Assembly (NCBI RefSeq): GCF_033115175.1
Contig: NC_084850.1
Span: forward strand, 1 to 64,000
From: Lepus europaeus
Lineage: Eukaryota > Chordata > Mammalia > Lagomorpha > Leporidae
Direction of reading: 5' to 3'
DNA length: 64,000 nt
Shown: positions 21,017 to 33,800 of the stretch, piece after piece
Layout of the letters: each line of letters starts with the position of its first letter
Numbering within the stretch: position 1 is the first letter of the stretch
The notes under the pieces: generated by a model
What the model saw: the letters and a program-made list of their open reading frames with translations, nothing else
Told to the model about the DNA's origin: nothing
The model's database searches: none
Position numbers and translations under genes: made by a program

Positions 21017-22078
21017 TTACCTTCTTTCATATTGGTGACCGTGTTTCTGTGTTTCTGTATGTAACACATCTTTAAGCATCTTTTGCAGGGCTGGACGAGT
21101 GGCAACAAATTCTTTCAATTTCTGTTTGCTGTGAAAGGTCTTTATTTCACCTTCATTCATAAATGAGAGCTTTGCAGGATATAATATTCTGGGCTGGCAG
21201 TTTTTCTCTCTTAGCACCTGGGCTATGTCTCGCCATTCTCTCCTAGCTTGTAGGGTTTCAGAAGAGAAGTCAGCTGTAAGTCTAATTGGATATCCTCTGA
21301 GAGTCATCTGGCGTTTCTCTCTTGCACATTTTAGGATCTTTTCTTTCTGTTTCACTGTGGTGAGTTTGATTACGACGTGTCGTGGTGAGGATCTCTTTTG
21401 GTCATGTTTATTAGGGGTTCTATGAGCTTCCTGTATTAGGATGTCTCTGTCTTTCTCCAAACCTGGGAAATTTTCTGCTAGTATCTCACTAAAAAGGCCT
21501 TCTAATCCTTTCTCTCTCTCCATGCCTTCAGGTACTCCTAGAACCCGAATGTTGGGTTTTTTAAGAGTATCCTGTAGATTCCTGACAGTATTTTTTAGAT
21601 TTCTGATTTCTTCTTCTTTTCTTTGATTTGACTGTTTCCTTTCCTGTTCTCTGTCTTCTAAGTCTGATATTCTCTCTTCTGCTTCGCCCATTCTGTTTTG
21701 AAGACTCTCTAATGTGTTTGTCATTTGATCTATTGAATTCTTCATTTCATTATGATTTCTCATCACTATCACCATTTCTTGTTCCACTAGTTGTTTCATT
21801 TCAATTTGATTCCTCCTTAATATTTCATTTTCACGAGAGAGATTTTCTATCTTGTCCATGAAGGATTTCTGTAGTTCAAGAATTTGTTTTTGAGAACTTC
21901 TTAATGTTCTTATCAATTTTTTGAGATCTGCTTCTTGCATTTCTTCAATCTCCTCATCTTCATAATCTTGAATTGGGGTGTCTTTTTCATTTGGGGGTGC
22001 CATAGTGTCTTCCTTGTTCTTGTTACCTTCTTTTTTGCGTTTGTTGTTTGGCATGTTGGAGATATTTGGTTTCTTCAC
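21017..22078 (-). CDS. L1 ORF1 protein (intact frame, 353 aa)
   Basis: RNA-binding chaperone of the L1 ribonucleoprotein. The open frame has a basic N-terminus (NNKRKKEGNKNKED), a leucine- and glutamate-rich coiled coil (about 50-160), an RRM-like central region (NIRVLGVPEGMEREKGLEGL, about 180-200) and the C-terminal domain with RHVVIKLTTVKQKEKILKCA (about 240-260). No stop or frameshift was seen, although the partner ORF2 is dead. Confidence 0.85.
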   Translation of the reverse strand: MKKPNISNMPNNKRKKEGNKNKEDTMAPPNEKDTPIQDYEDEEIEEMQEADLKKLIRTLRSSQKQILELQKSFMDKIENLSRENEILRRNQIEMKQLVEQEMVIVMRNHNEMKNSIDQMTNTLESLQNRMGEAEERISDLEDREQERKQSNQRKEEEIRNLKNTVRNLQDTLKKPNIRVLGVPEGMEREKGLEGLFSEILAENFPGLEKDRDILIQEAHRTPNKHDQKRSSPRHVVIKLTTVKQKEKILKCAREKRQMTLRGYPIRLTADFSSETLQARREWRDIAQVLREKNCQPRILYPAKLSFMNEGEIKTFHSKQKLKEFVATRPALQKMLKDVLHTETQKHGHQYERR

Positions 22079-22979
22079 TGTGGTGTTTTTTCTTGTTACA
22101 CTATGGCTCTATATTAAGTGGACTGTCTGCTTTCAGTGGTGCCTTAGAGGCTTGAGATGAGTGTGGACTGAGAGCTGTGTTTGGTTCCTCAGGGCTGAGG
22201 GTGTGTCAAAGATGACACTCCCAGGTTAGGTGTGGTAAATCTCTCTTTTTTGATTCAAAAGGGAAGTAATTCCGCACAGCTGAATGTAATTGGAGGTAGT
22301 TAGCAGGCAAATGATATACCCACAGGAGCCAGAGATCGGAAGCTCTTTCCCACGGACCACACAGGGAATCTCTGCTGCCCTCAGTGTGGGCTCCAATTCT
22401 CCTGCAATCTCCCACTGGGTTGCCAAGTTAGATGCTAATCTCCTGTTATTTCACCCCTCCCCCCAGAGTCAGGTTTTTCTGCTAGGCTCAGGGCCGGTGC
22501 AGACTTGAGGTCGCCCTGCTTATGACGTATGTCCAAAATGGCGCCTGCTCTGTCTTGCTCGCCTTTGAGAGGTGAGCGGAGAGAGAGAAACTTGTGTCCG
22601 TATCGGTCGCTTTTTTTAAAATTTTTTCCTCTCTCTCTTCTAGTTAGCCTGGTGAACTTTTCCCCACGGAGTTTCAAGCCTCGTTCCCTCTAGCCTCCTC
22701 TTTCCGCTTGCCCGCTGGTGTCTCGGGCTATTGTGGTTCGGCTCACCTCGCGTTCTAGCGCTGGTGTGTTGAGTCTGCCGCTGGTGTCCCGAACTTGGGC
22801 TCCCACGCTCTCCACGCAGGTACACTGTGAATCTCTAGTTCTGGAAGAGTTTCCTATGCTGTTTCATCCCCTACTCTTCCTTGACCCTGCAGTATCTCCA
22901 CTTATATTTACCTGTCTCTCTCTCCGGACTAATAGTGTGCTCCCTGCCTATTCCGCCATCTTACAGCGCCTCAATACTC

Positions 22980-23322
22980 GAGACCAGAGTCTTCATGTGT
23001 GCTGTTTCGTGGGAGGACATGTTCCTTGCCTGTCTTGTTTCCTGTGATGCCAGAGTCTGCCAGTGTGCTGTTTCCTGGGAGGCCAAGGTTTCCATGTGTT
23101 TTGTTGTCTTGGAAGCCAGTATTTCCATGTGTGTTTCCTGGCAGGCCAGTTTCTGTGAGAGTGTTTTTTGCTGGCTGGCCAATGACTGTGCAAGTGTTTC
23201 CTGGAAGGCCGTGTTCCTTCTCTGTGCTATTTCCTGGGAAGACAGGGCTCTTGCATGTGCTCTTTGCTGGCAGGCTAGGATCTATGTGTATTCTCTTTCC
23301 TGGGCTGTCAGGGTCCCACCTG
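22980..23322 (+). repeat. 33-bp-unit minisatellite, right part
   Basis: Continuation of the 14629-15320 array after the L1; same unit, same strand. Ends abruptly at an ORF2 fragment of the next L1 at 23323. Confidence 0.85.
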
Positions 23323-25696
23323 TAGTTTTGTAGTTTTCATCGTAGAGATCTTTAACGTCCTTGGTTAAGTTTATTCCAAGGTATTTGATTGTTTTTGTAG
23401 CTATTGTGAATGGGATTGATTTTAGAAGTTCTTCCTCAGCCGTGGCATTGCCTGTGTATACAAAGGCTGTTGATTTTTGTGCATTGATTTTATATCCTGC
23501 TACTTTGCCAAACTCTTCGATGAGTTCCAATAGTCTCTTAGTAGAGTTCTTTGGGTCCCCTAAATAAAGAATCATATCATCTGCAAAGAGGGATAGTTTG
23601 AGTTCTTCCTTCCCAATTTGTATCCCTTTAATTTCTTTTTCTTGCCTAATAGCTCTGGATAAAACTTCGAGAACTATATTGAATAGCAGTGGTGAGAGTG
23701 GGCATCCATGTCTTGTACCAGATCTCAGCGGAAATGCTTCCAACTTTTCCCCATTCAATAGGACGTTGGCCGTGGGTTTTTCATATATTGCTTTGATTGT
23801 ATTAAGGAATGTTCCTTCCATACCCAGTTTGCTTAGAGTTTTCATCATGAAAGGGTGTTGTATTTTATCAAATGCTTTCTCTGCATCTATTGAGAGAATA
23901 ATATGGTTTTTCTTCTGCAGTCTGTTAATGTAGTGTATTACGTTGATTGTTTTGCGGACGTTGAACCATCCTTGCATACCAGGGATAAATCCCACTTGGT
24001 CTGGGTGGATGATCTTTCTAATGTGTTGTTGCATTCTATTGGCCAGAATTTTATTGAGTATTTTTGCATCTATGTTCATCAGGGATATTGGTCTGTAATT
24101 CTCTTTCAATGCTGCATCTTTTTCCGGCTTAGGAATTAAGGTGATGCTGGCTTCATAGAAAGAATTTGGGAGGATTCCCTCTTTTTCGATTGTTCTGAAT
24201 AGTTTGAGAAGAATTGGAGTTAATTCTTCTCTAAATGTCTGGTAGAACTCAGCAGTGAATCCATCTGGCCCTGGGCTTTTCTTTGTTGGGAGGGCCTTTA
24301 TTACTGTTTCAATTTCTGTGTCAGTTATTGGTCTGTTTAAGTTTTCTATGTCTTCCTGGCTCAATTTAGGGAGGTTGTATGTGTCCAAGAATCTGTCCAT
24401 TTCTGATAGATTTCCCTGTTTGCTGGCATACAAGTCCTTGTAGTAATTTCTGATGATTCTTTTTATTTCTGTGGTGTCTGTTGTTACGTTTCCTTTTTCA
24501 TCTCTGATTGTATTAATTTGGGTCTTTTCTCTTCTTTTTGTAGTTAGTTGGGCCAATGGGGTGTCAATTTTGTTTATTTTTTCAAAAAACCAGCTCCTCG
24601 TTTGGCTGGTTTTTTGTAACTTTTTTTTTTTTTTTTTTTTGGATTCAATCCTGTTGATTTCTTCTTTGATTTTAATTATTTCCCTTCTTCTACTGGGTTT
24701 GGGTTTGGTTTGCTGCAGATTTTCTAGATCCTTGAGATGACTTGAAAGCTCATCTATTTGGTGCCTCTCCAATTTCTTGATGTAGGCACCTAGTGATATA
24801 AATTTTCCTCTTAACACTGCTTTTGTTGTATCCCATAGGTTTTGGTATGTTGTGCTGTTATCCTCATTTACTTCCAGAAAATTTTTGATTTCTCTTTTAA
24901 TTTCTTCTATGACCCATTGTTCATTCAGGAGCATGTTGTTCAATCTCCATGTGTTTGCACGTGCTCTGGGGATTCCCGAGTTGCCAATTTCCAATTTCAT
25001 TCCTTTGTGGTCTGAGAAGCTGCATGGTATGATTCTAATTCTCTTGAATTTGCTGAGACTTGCTTTATGGCCTAGTATGTGGTCAATCCTAGAGAAGGTT
25101 CCATGTACTGCTGAGAAGAATGTAAAGTCCTTACATGTAGGATGAAATGTTCTGTAGATATCTGTTAGATCCATTTTGGCTATAGTGTCATTTAAATCTG
25201 CTGTCTCCTTGTTGATCTTCTGTCCTGTTGATCTGTCTATCTCTGAGAGTGGAGTATTGAAGTCCCCCAGTACTATTGTATTGGGGTCTAAGTCTCCCTT
25301 TAAGTCCCTTAACAAGTCTTTTAAATAAGCTGGTGCCCTGTAATTAGGTGCATATACATTGATAATCGTTATATCTTCCTGTTGAATGGATCCCTTAATC
25401 ATTAAATAGTGCCCCTCTTTGTCTCTCCTGACAGTTTTTGTGGTAAAGTTTATGTTGTCCGATATTAAGATGGCTACGCCTGCTCTCTTTTCATTTCTGT
25501 TGGCGTGGTATATCTTTTTCCAGCCTTTCACTCTCAGCCTGTATGGATCATTGTTGGATAGATGGGTTTCTTGTAAGCAGCAAAAGGATGGGTTTTGTTC
25601 CTTAACCCAATCAGCCAATCGGTGTCTTTTAACTGGACAGTTCAAGCCATTAACATTCAATGTGACTATTGAGAAGGAGTAACTTTGCCCTGCCAT
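23323..25696 (-). pseudogene. L1 ORF2, truncated after the RT domain
   Basis: An uninterrupted frame of about 790 L1 codons. The endonuclease residues (LNVNGL, LQETHL, DFNTPL, SDHKG) and an intact FADD (near 23575) are present. The C-terminal third is missing; the last codons of the 804-codon open frame (to 23282) belong to the minisatellite. About 95 percent or more like the ORF2 at 20948 by eye, but without its active-site change. Confidence 0.88.
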
Positions 25697-25764
25697 TTGC
25701 CAAAGATATTTTCTAATATATGGTTTGAGATTCTTATGTTCTTTTGCTGTGAGGTTTCCTTCCT

Positions 25765-26801
25765 TTACCTTGTTTCATATTGGTTACCGTGTTTCTGTGT
25801 TTCTGTATGTAACACATCTTTAAGCATCTTTTGCAGGGCTGGACGAGTGGCAACAAATTCTTTCAATTTCTGTTTGCTGTGAAAGGTCTTTATTTCACCT
25901 TCATTCACAAACGAGAGCTTTGCAGGATATAATATTCTGGGCTGGCAGTTTTTCTCTCTTAGTATCTGGGCTATATCTCGCCATTCTCTCCTGGCTTGCA
26001 GGGTTTCTGATGAGAAGTCAGCTGTAAGTCTAATTGGATATCCTCTGAGAGTCATCTGGCGTTTCTCTCTTGCACATTTTAGGATCTTTTCTTTGTGTTT
26101 CACTGTGGTGAGTTTGATTACGACGTGTCGTGGTGAGGATCTCTTTTGATCATGTTTATTAGGGGTTCTATGAGCTTCCTGTACTAGGATGTCTCTGTCC
26201 TTCTCCAAACCTGGGAAATTTTCTGCTAGTATCTCACTAAAAAGGCCTTCTAATCCTTTCTCCCTCTCCATGCCTTCAGGAACTCCTAGAACCCGAATGT
26301 TGGGTTTTTTAATAGTATCCTGTAGATTCCTGACAGTATTTTTTAGATTTCTGATTTCTTCTTCTTTTCTTTGATTTGACTGTTTCCTTTCCTGTTCTCT
26401 GTCTTCTAATTCCGATATTCTCTCTTCGCTTCACCCATTCTGTTTTTAAGGCTCTCTAATGTGTTTGCCATTTGATCTATTGAGTTCTTCATTTCATTGT
26501 GGTTTTTTGTCACTATCTCAGTTTCCTGTTCTACTAGTTGTTTCATTTCATTTTGATTCTTCCTTAATATTTCATTTTCACGGGAGAGATTTTCTATCTT
26601 GTCCATTAAGGATTTCTGCAGTTCAAGAATTTGTGTTTGAGAACTTCTTAATGTTCTTATCAATTTTTTGAGATCTGCTTCTTGCATTCCCTCTATCTCT
26701 TCATCTTCATAATCTTGCATTGGCGTGTCCTTTTCACTTGGGGGCGTCATAGTGTCTTCCTTGTTCTTGTTACCTCGTCTTCTATGTTTGTTGTTTGGCA
26801 T
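25765..26801 (-). pseudogene. L1 ORF1, frameshifted
   Basis: N-terminal part 26801-26406 (131 codons; coiled coil) and C-terminal part ending at 25765 (168 codons from an internal Met) are in different frames. The break lies near 26430 ('cttcgcttcaccc'), probably a small deletion. Otherwise close to the ORF1 at 21017-22078. Confidence 0.85.
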
Positions 26802-27635
26802 GTTGGAGATAATTTATGGTTTTTTTTTTTTGCTGTGGTGTTTTTTTTCTCGTTATACTATGCCTCTAAGTGAGCTGTCTGCTTTGTTGGGTCCTTAGGG
26901 GCTGTGATGGGTGTGGCCAGAGAGCTATGCTTGATTCTTCAGGTTTAAGGCTGTGTAAAGAGCGACTCTCCCAGATTGCTCACTCACTTGCTCCTTGCTG
27001 GCTCGCTCTCTCTCTCTCTCTTTTTTTTTTTTTTGACTCAGTTGGGAGTGGAGTTGAGGGTAGTTGAAATCTGGCCTCTGTGAGTATTCGTTTGATCTAC
27101 CCTTGGGACCACACAAAGAGTTTATGCAGCCCTCAATGTGTTTCGCTTAAGTTACTGAGTTTGGCTGTGCTTTACATATGTAAAATCGTGGTGCTCTTTG
27201 TTTTGCTTGGTGAGTGAAGGGAGAGGCCTCTGTTCCCCCACCACCAATGTCTCGGGTTTCTGAGGTCTTTGTCTTACCCTCCTCCATTCCCGCGCTGGTG
27301 AGATTCTGTGGCTCTGGCTCGTCTCCCGCCACTCGGCTCGTCTCGGTTGGTTTTCCACGCGGTGGGCTCCCTGTAAGTCCTCTGTTTCACATCCACTAGA
27401 CCCGGAAGCGTTTCCTCTGCAGTTTTTTTCTTGAGTCTTTTCCTGAGGCTACAGTAATTCCACTTTTATGAAACTTTATTTTTCCAAACTAAGGCGCACG
27501 TCCTCACTATCCGCCATCTTGGCTCCGCCCCCGGATTCTCTTTCTTGATCCAATCATCTAGTCTATGTCTTTTGGTAGTAGAATTAAGACCATTCACATT
27601 CAGTGTGATTATTGTTAAGTACTGTTTTGTCCCAT

Positions 27636-28670
27636 TCATGATTCCTGAAACGAGCTGCTTATGTATTTTGAACTTTGTTTGTAGGTTACTCTACATTCAC
27701 TTTTTTTTTTTTTGTAGTGAAGTTCTTGTTTTTGTATTTCTGTGTGCAGCACGTCTTTGAGCAAGTGTTGTAGGGTTGGACGTGTGGATACAAATTCTTT
27801 CAGTTTCTGTTTGTCTTGGAAGATCTTTATTTGCCCTTCATTCATAAATGACAGCTTTGCAGGGTATAGTATTCTAGGTTGGCATTGTTTGTCTTTTAAG
27901 ACTTGAAATATATCATGCCTTTGTCTCCTTGCCTGTAGTGTTTGCAAAGAGAAGTCTGGGGTGAGTCTCATTAACTTACCCCTGAATGTGATTTGTCGTT
28001 TTTCTCTGGCACACTTTAGGATTTGTCCTTTGTGTGTCACTGAGCTGAGTGTTGCCACAATGTGTTGCGGTGAATTTCTCTTCTGGTCTACCCTATACGG
28101 AGTCCTGGCTATCTGTTGAATTTGGCTGTTTTTATCCAGCTGCCTTTGTTTGAAGTTTTCTGATATTATTTCATTGAAAACACCTTCCAGTCCATTCTCT
28201 CTTTCCACCCCTTCAGGGACTCCTATTATCCGAACATTACACCGTTTGAATCTTGTAGGTCTCCGACCACATTTTTTAATTTCTTCTTCCTGCGTTTGAA
28301 CTGACTGTATTATTTCTGGAAGTTTGTCTTCAAATTCTGATATTCGGTCTTCTATTTCATCTGCTCGATTTCCAAGGGATTCCATGGTGTTTTTTATGTG
28401 GTCAATTGAGTTTTTCATTTCCAGTATTTCATTCTAGCTTCTCTTTAGGATCTCTAATCCTTGGGCTTGTTTTTTGTTCAGCTCTTGACACTGTTTCTCA
28501 TTATTTCTAAGTAATCTGATTATTAATTTTCTGAATTCTTTTTCTGGCATGGTTTCAAATTCTTCTTCTTCAGCCTCTGTTATGGTTGGTTTAGTCTGCT
28601 CCATTGGCGAGTTTATATATTCTTCTGTATTCTTATTGTGGGTTTTTTGTTTGTTTGTTTGTTTTTGCAT
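27636..28670 (-). pseudogene. L1 ORF1, divergent subfamily, broken
   Basis: Two frames, 28670-28434 (78 codons, NK-rich start and EEEEFETMPEKEFRKLI) and 28418-27636 (coiled coil, CNVRIIGVPEGVERENGLEG, PQHIVATLSSVTHKGQILKC). A stop near 28433 separates them. Amino-acid divergence from the other ORF1 copies is large, so it belongs to a different L1 lineage. Confidence 0.8.
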
Positions 28671-29140
28671 TCTGTCTGGGTGGTTTTTCTGGTTGATTTC
28701 CCTCTGCTATAGACTGCTGTGAGTTTGTCCCAATATCCAGTGTAAGGAGGCTGCTCTGCCTTCTAGTTTGTTTATTTATTTTTACTTATTTATTTATTTT
28801 TGTTATTTTATTTTATTTATTTTTTTTGTAGCTTGCGTGGGTTGGTTTCAGGGCTTTGAGGTGCCAATCTCCGCCCCTTAGGGGCCAGTTTCCTTGTTCC
28901 TATGTTTGCCCTTGCATGACTGTGCCTGGGGTTCCTTGGTCAGCCACTCTCTCTCACTGCACCTCCTGCATGAGGAATGTCAAGTAGCTCCAGACCACCT
29001 TTGGACTCCGCCCCTGCTGTTTCCCCCTTTGGAGCAGAGGCCAGCCTCCTTTAAGCCCGAATGTAAACAAAGAAGATGGCTGCACTCTGCCCGCTGCAGC
29101 TCTGATTGTGGGTTGGGCGGTTCCTAAGGATCCAGTCATT

Positions 29141-29984
29141 TTTTTTTCTTTTTTTTTTCATTTATTAAACTTTTATTTAATGAATATAAATTTCCAAAGT
29201 ACAGCTTATGGGTTACAATGGCTTCCCCCCTCCCATAACTTCCCTCCCGCCGGCAACCCTCCCCTTTCCCGCTCCCTCTCCCCTTCCATTCACATCAAGA
29301 TTCATTTTCAATTCTCTTTATATACCGAAGATCAGTTTAGTATATATTAAGGAAAGATTTCAAAAGTTTGCCCCATATAGCAACACAAAGTAAAAAAACT
29401 ACCGTTGGAGTACTAGTTATAGCATTAAATAAGAGTGTACAGCACATTAAAGACAGAGATCCTACATAATATTTTTTTAAAATTAATTAATTTTCTATGC
29501 CTTTTCCATTTTAACACCAGGTTTTTTTTTCATTTCCAATTCTCTTTATATACAGAAGATCACTTCAGTATATAATTAGCAAAGACCTCATCAGTCTGCG
29601 CCCACACAGAAACGCAAAGTATAAAAATACTGTTTCAGTACCAGTCATAGCATCACTTGGCTTTAGACGACACATTAGGGACAGATCCCACATGGGGTGT
29701 AAGTACACAGTGACTCCTGTTGCTGACTTAACAATTTGACACTCCTGTTCATGGCGTCAGTAATCTCCCTAGGCTCTAGTCATGAGTTGCCAGGGCTATG
29801 GAAGCCTTTAGAGTTCGCTGACTTTGATCTTATTCTGATAGGGTTATAGTCAAAGTGGAAGTTTTCTCCTCCCTTCGGAGAAGGGTACCTCCTTCTTTGA
29901 TGGCCCCGTTCTTTCCACTGGGATCTCACTCACAGAGATCTTTCATTTAGGTCTTTTTTTTTCCATGGTATCTTGGCTTTCCAT
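29141..29984 (-). mobile_element. L1 3' UTR fragment (5'-truncated insertion)
   Basis: Antisense poly(A) at 29141-29170, then about 820 bp matching the 3' UTR at 15330-16150. Imperfect target duplication GGATCC.G.CATT at 29128-29140 and 29985-29997 (two mismatches), so it has aged inside the host L1 5' UTR. Confidence 0.85.
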
Positions 29985-30810
29985 GGATCCTGGCATTTTT
30001 GATCTCTCATTTCGTGCCCTGGATCCTGCTCTCTTCCCGTGGGTGCTATTCAGATTTTTTTTTCTGGTAACTTGAGTAGACTGGTGTCAGGGCATTTGAG
30101 CTGCCCTCCCTCACTGCCCGCCCCTGCGCAAGGTGTCCTGTTGCTCCACTCCACCCTTGGGCTCTGCCCCTGAAGGTTAGTGTGGCGGGGAAGCAGCTCT
30201 CCTTTAAGCCCGAATGTAAACAAACAAGATGGCTGCTTCCCGCCTGCTGCAGATCCGATTTGGGGGAGGGATCCTGGATTGTTTAGACCCTCAATTAGTC
30301 CCCCTGAATCGCGCACTCTTTCCGCAGGTGCTACTCACTCTGTTCCATTTTCTGTTTCCTCCCTCACTTGGTTGTGCGTGTCTCAATGTCCGTCCCAGGG
30401 TGGGTTGGGGGAAGGGCGGCGGCGGCTGGTGCAGTGGTGCCCGACGAGCCCCCTGTCTCACCTCAGTTTCCAGAGCTCCCCTTTCAGTGCTGGCATGTGG
30501 ATCCTGCGGCTGGGCTCCTGACTCTGTGGCTGGGCTCGCGCGGCTGGGCTCCCCGCGGCGGTTGGGTTCCCCAAGGCGGCTGGGCTCTGGAGGCAGTGGC
30601 GGCTCAGCGGGGCTGGGCTTCCACGCGGTGGGCGACCTTGCTCTCCCCGTAGGTCCTCTGTGTCACATCCACTAGACCCGGGAGAGTTTCCTCTGCAATT
30701 TTCCCCCAAGCCTTTTCCTGAGGCTACAGTAACTCCACTTTTATTAAACTATCTTTTCCCAGACTATCGGTGCACGCCCTCACTATTCCACCATCTTGGC
30801 TCCGCCCCCA

Positions 30811-33800
30811 TTTTTTCTTGTTATACTATGACTGTATTAAGTGGACTGTCTGCTTTTGATGGAGCCTTAGAGGCTTGAGATGGGTGTGGCCTGAGAGTTC
30901 TGTTTGGTTCCTCAGGGTTAAGGGTGTGCCAAAGGTGACACCCCCAGGTTAGGCATGGTAAATCTCTCTCTCTCTCTTTCTTTTTTTGATTCAAGAGGGA
31001 AGTAATTCCACACAGCTGAGCGGAATTGGAGGTAGTTAGTAGGCGAATGATAAACCCACAGTAGCCAGCGATTGGAAGCTCTTTTTCTTTTTTTTATGTT
31101 TATTTTTTATTAAACTTTCATTTAATGAATATAAATTTCCAAAGTATAGCTTATGGGTTACAATGGCTTCCCCCCTCCCATAACTTCCCTCCCGCCCGCA
31201 ACCGTCCCCTTTCCCGCTCCCTTTCCCCTTCCATTCATGTAAAGATTCATTTTCAATTCTCTTTATATACAGAAGATCAGTTTAGTATATATTAGGTAAA
31301 GATTTCAACATTTTGCCCATATAGCAACATAAAGTGAAAAAACTACCATTGGATTACTAATTATAGCATTAAATAGCAATGTACAGCACATTAAAGACAG
31401 AGATCCTACATAATTTTTTTTTCAAACTAATTAATTTTCTATGCCATTTCCATTTTAACACCAGGTTGTTTTTTTTTTTCATTTCCAATTCTCTTTATAT
31501 ACAGAAGATCACTTCAGTATATAATTAGCAAAGACCTCATCAGTCTGCGCCCACACAGAAACGCAAAGTATAAAAATACTGTTTCAGTACCAGTCATAGC
31601 ATCACTTGGCTTTAGACGACACATTAGGGACAGATCCCACATGGGGTGTAAGTACACAGTGACGCCTGTTGCTGATTTAACAATTTGACACTCCTGTTCA
31701 TGGCGTCAGTAATCTCCCTAGGCTCTAGTCATGAGTTGCCAGGGCTATGGAAGCCTTTAGAGTTCGCTGACTTCGATCTTATTCCGATAGGGTTATAGTC
31801 AAAGTGGAAGTTCTCTCCTCCCTTCGGAGAAGGGTACCTCCTTCTTTGATGGCCCCGTTCTTTCCACTGGGATCTCACTCACCGAGATCTTTCATTTAGG
31901 TCTTTTTTTCCCATGATATCTTGGTTTTCCATGCCTGCTATACTCTCATGGGCTCTTCCGCCAGATCCGAATGACTTGAGGGCTGATTCTGAGGCCAGAG
32001 TGTTGTTTAGGACATCTGCAATTCTATGAGTCTGCTGTGTATCCCGCTTCCCATGTTGGATCTTTCTCTCCCTTTTTGATTCTATCAGTTAGTATTAGCA
32101 GACATTAATCTTGTTTGTGTGATCTCTTTGACTCTTAGACCTATCAGAGCTATCAATTGTGAGCTGAAATTGATCACTTGGACTAGTGCGATGGCATTGG
32201 TACATGCCATCTTGATGGGATTGTGTTGGAATCCCCTGGCACATTTCTAACTCCACCATTTGCGGCCAGTCCGATTGAGCATGTTCCAAATTGTTCATCT
32301 CCTCCCTCTCTTTTTCCACTCTTAGATTTAACAGGGATCACTTTTCAGTTAAAATTTAAACACCTAAGAAAAATTGTGTGTTAATTACTGAGTTCAACCA
32401 ATAGTACTAGAACAACAACAACAACAACAAATACTAAAAAGGATAAAGTATTACATTGTACATCTAAAGTCAGGACAAAAGCTGATCAGGTCATTGTTGC
32501 TTATAGTGTCCATTTCACTTAACAGGTTTCCCCTTTGGCACTCAGTTGTCACCGATCAGGGAAAACAAATGATATTTTTCTCTTTGGGACTGGCTTAATT
32601 CACTCAGCATGATGCTTTCCAGATCCCTCCATCTTGTTGCAAATGACTGGGTTTCGTTGTTTCTTACGGCTTTATAGTATTCTATGGAGTACATGTCCCA
32701 TAATTTCTTTATCCAGTCTACTGTTGATGGGCATTTGGGTTGGTTCCAGGTCTTAGCTATTGTGAATTGAGCTGCAATAAACATTAATGTGCAGATGGCT
32801 TTTTTCTTTGCCAAATTAATTTCCTTTGGGTAAATCCCAAGGGGTGGGATGGCTGGGTTGTATGGTAGGGTTATGTTCAGGTTTCTGAGGAATCTCCAGA
32901 CAGACTTCCATAGTGGCTTAACCAGTTTGCATTCCCACCAACAGTGGGTTAGTGTCCCTTTTTCCCCACATCCTCTCCAGCATCTGTTGTTGGTAGATTT
33001 CTGAATGTGAGCCATTCTCACCGGGGTGAGATGGAACCTCATTGTGGTTTTGATTTGCATTTCTCTGATTGCTAGTGATCTTGAACATTTTTTCATGTGT
33101 CTGTTGGCCATTTGGATTTCCTCTTTCGAAAAATGTGTATTGAGGTCCTTGGCCCATCTCTTAAGTGGGTTGTTTGTTTTGTTGTTGTGGATTTTCTTGA
33201 TTTCTTTGTAGATTCTGGTTATCAATCCTTTATCTGTAGTATAGTTTGCGAATATTTTTTCCCATTCTGTTGGTTGCCTCTTCACTTTCCTGACTGTTTC
33301 TTTTGAAGTATAGAAACTTCTCAATTTGATGCAATCCCAGATGTTAATTTTGGTTTTGACTGCCTGTGCTGTTGGAGTATTTTCCAGGAAGCCTTTACCT
33401 GTGCCTATATCTTTCAGGGTTTCTCCAATGCTCTCTAATAATTTGATGGTTTCGGGTCGTAGATTTAAGTCTTTAATCCATGTTGAGTGAATTTTTGTGT
33501 AAGGTGATAGGTATGGGTCTTGCTTCAAGCTTCTGCATGTGGAAATCCAATTTTCCCAGCACCATTTACTGAATAGACTGTCCTTATTCCTGGGATTAGA
33601 TTTGGATCTTTGGTCAAATATAAGTTGGCTGTAGATGTTTGGATTGATTTCTGGTGTTTCTATTCTGTTCCATTGGTCTATCCATCTGTTTCTGTACCAG
33701 TACCATGCTGTTTTGATAACAACTGCCCTGTAGTATGTCCTGAAATCAGGTATTGTGATGCCTCTGGCTTTGTTTTTGTTGGACAAGATTGCTTTAGCTA

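Larger units (their letters stand above)
15321..22979 (-). mobile_element. Full-length L1, inactive
   Basis: Complete 5' UTR, ORF1, ORF2, 3' UTR and poly(A) on the minus strand, inserted in the minisatellite. The 13-bp target duplication GAGACCAGAGTCT is at 15308-15320 and 22980-22992. The 3' UTR is 15321-16765 and the 5' UTR about 22079-22979, whose start carries an AAGATGGCGG (YY1-type) motif 17 bp in. About 7.3 kb without its internal SINE. Coding damage is listed under its ORFs. Confidence 0.93.
23323..27535 (-). mobile_element. L1 lacking its 3' end, 5' end complete
   Basis: Minus strand: 5' UTR (about 26802-27535, beginning GGGGGCGGAGCCAAGATGGC), ORF1 and ORF2 up to the RT domain. It then stops at 23323 against minisatellite, without the ORF2 C-terminus, 3' UTR or poly(A). 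Retrotransposition normally truncates the 5' end, so this is unusual. Confidence 0.85.
27536..30810 (-). mobile_element. L1 of a second subfamily, 5' end complete, ORF2 almost absent
   Basis: Minus strand: 5' UTR about 28671-30810 beginning GGGGGCGGAGCCAAGATGG, ORF1, and only the first roughly 100 bp after ORF1 before it abuts the 5' end of the neighbouring L1 at 27535. The 5' UTR contains a duplicated GC-rich segment, each copy carrying CCTTTAAGCCCGAATGTAAA, at about 29058 and 30204. A 3' L1 fragment (29141-29984) sits inside it. Confidence 0.8.

Noticed and set aside
22881-23333. 150-codon cysteine-rich frame
   Set aside because: Starts in the L1 5' UTR and continues into the minisatellite; no biological unit.
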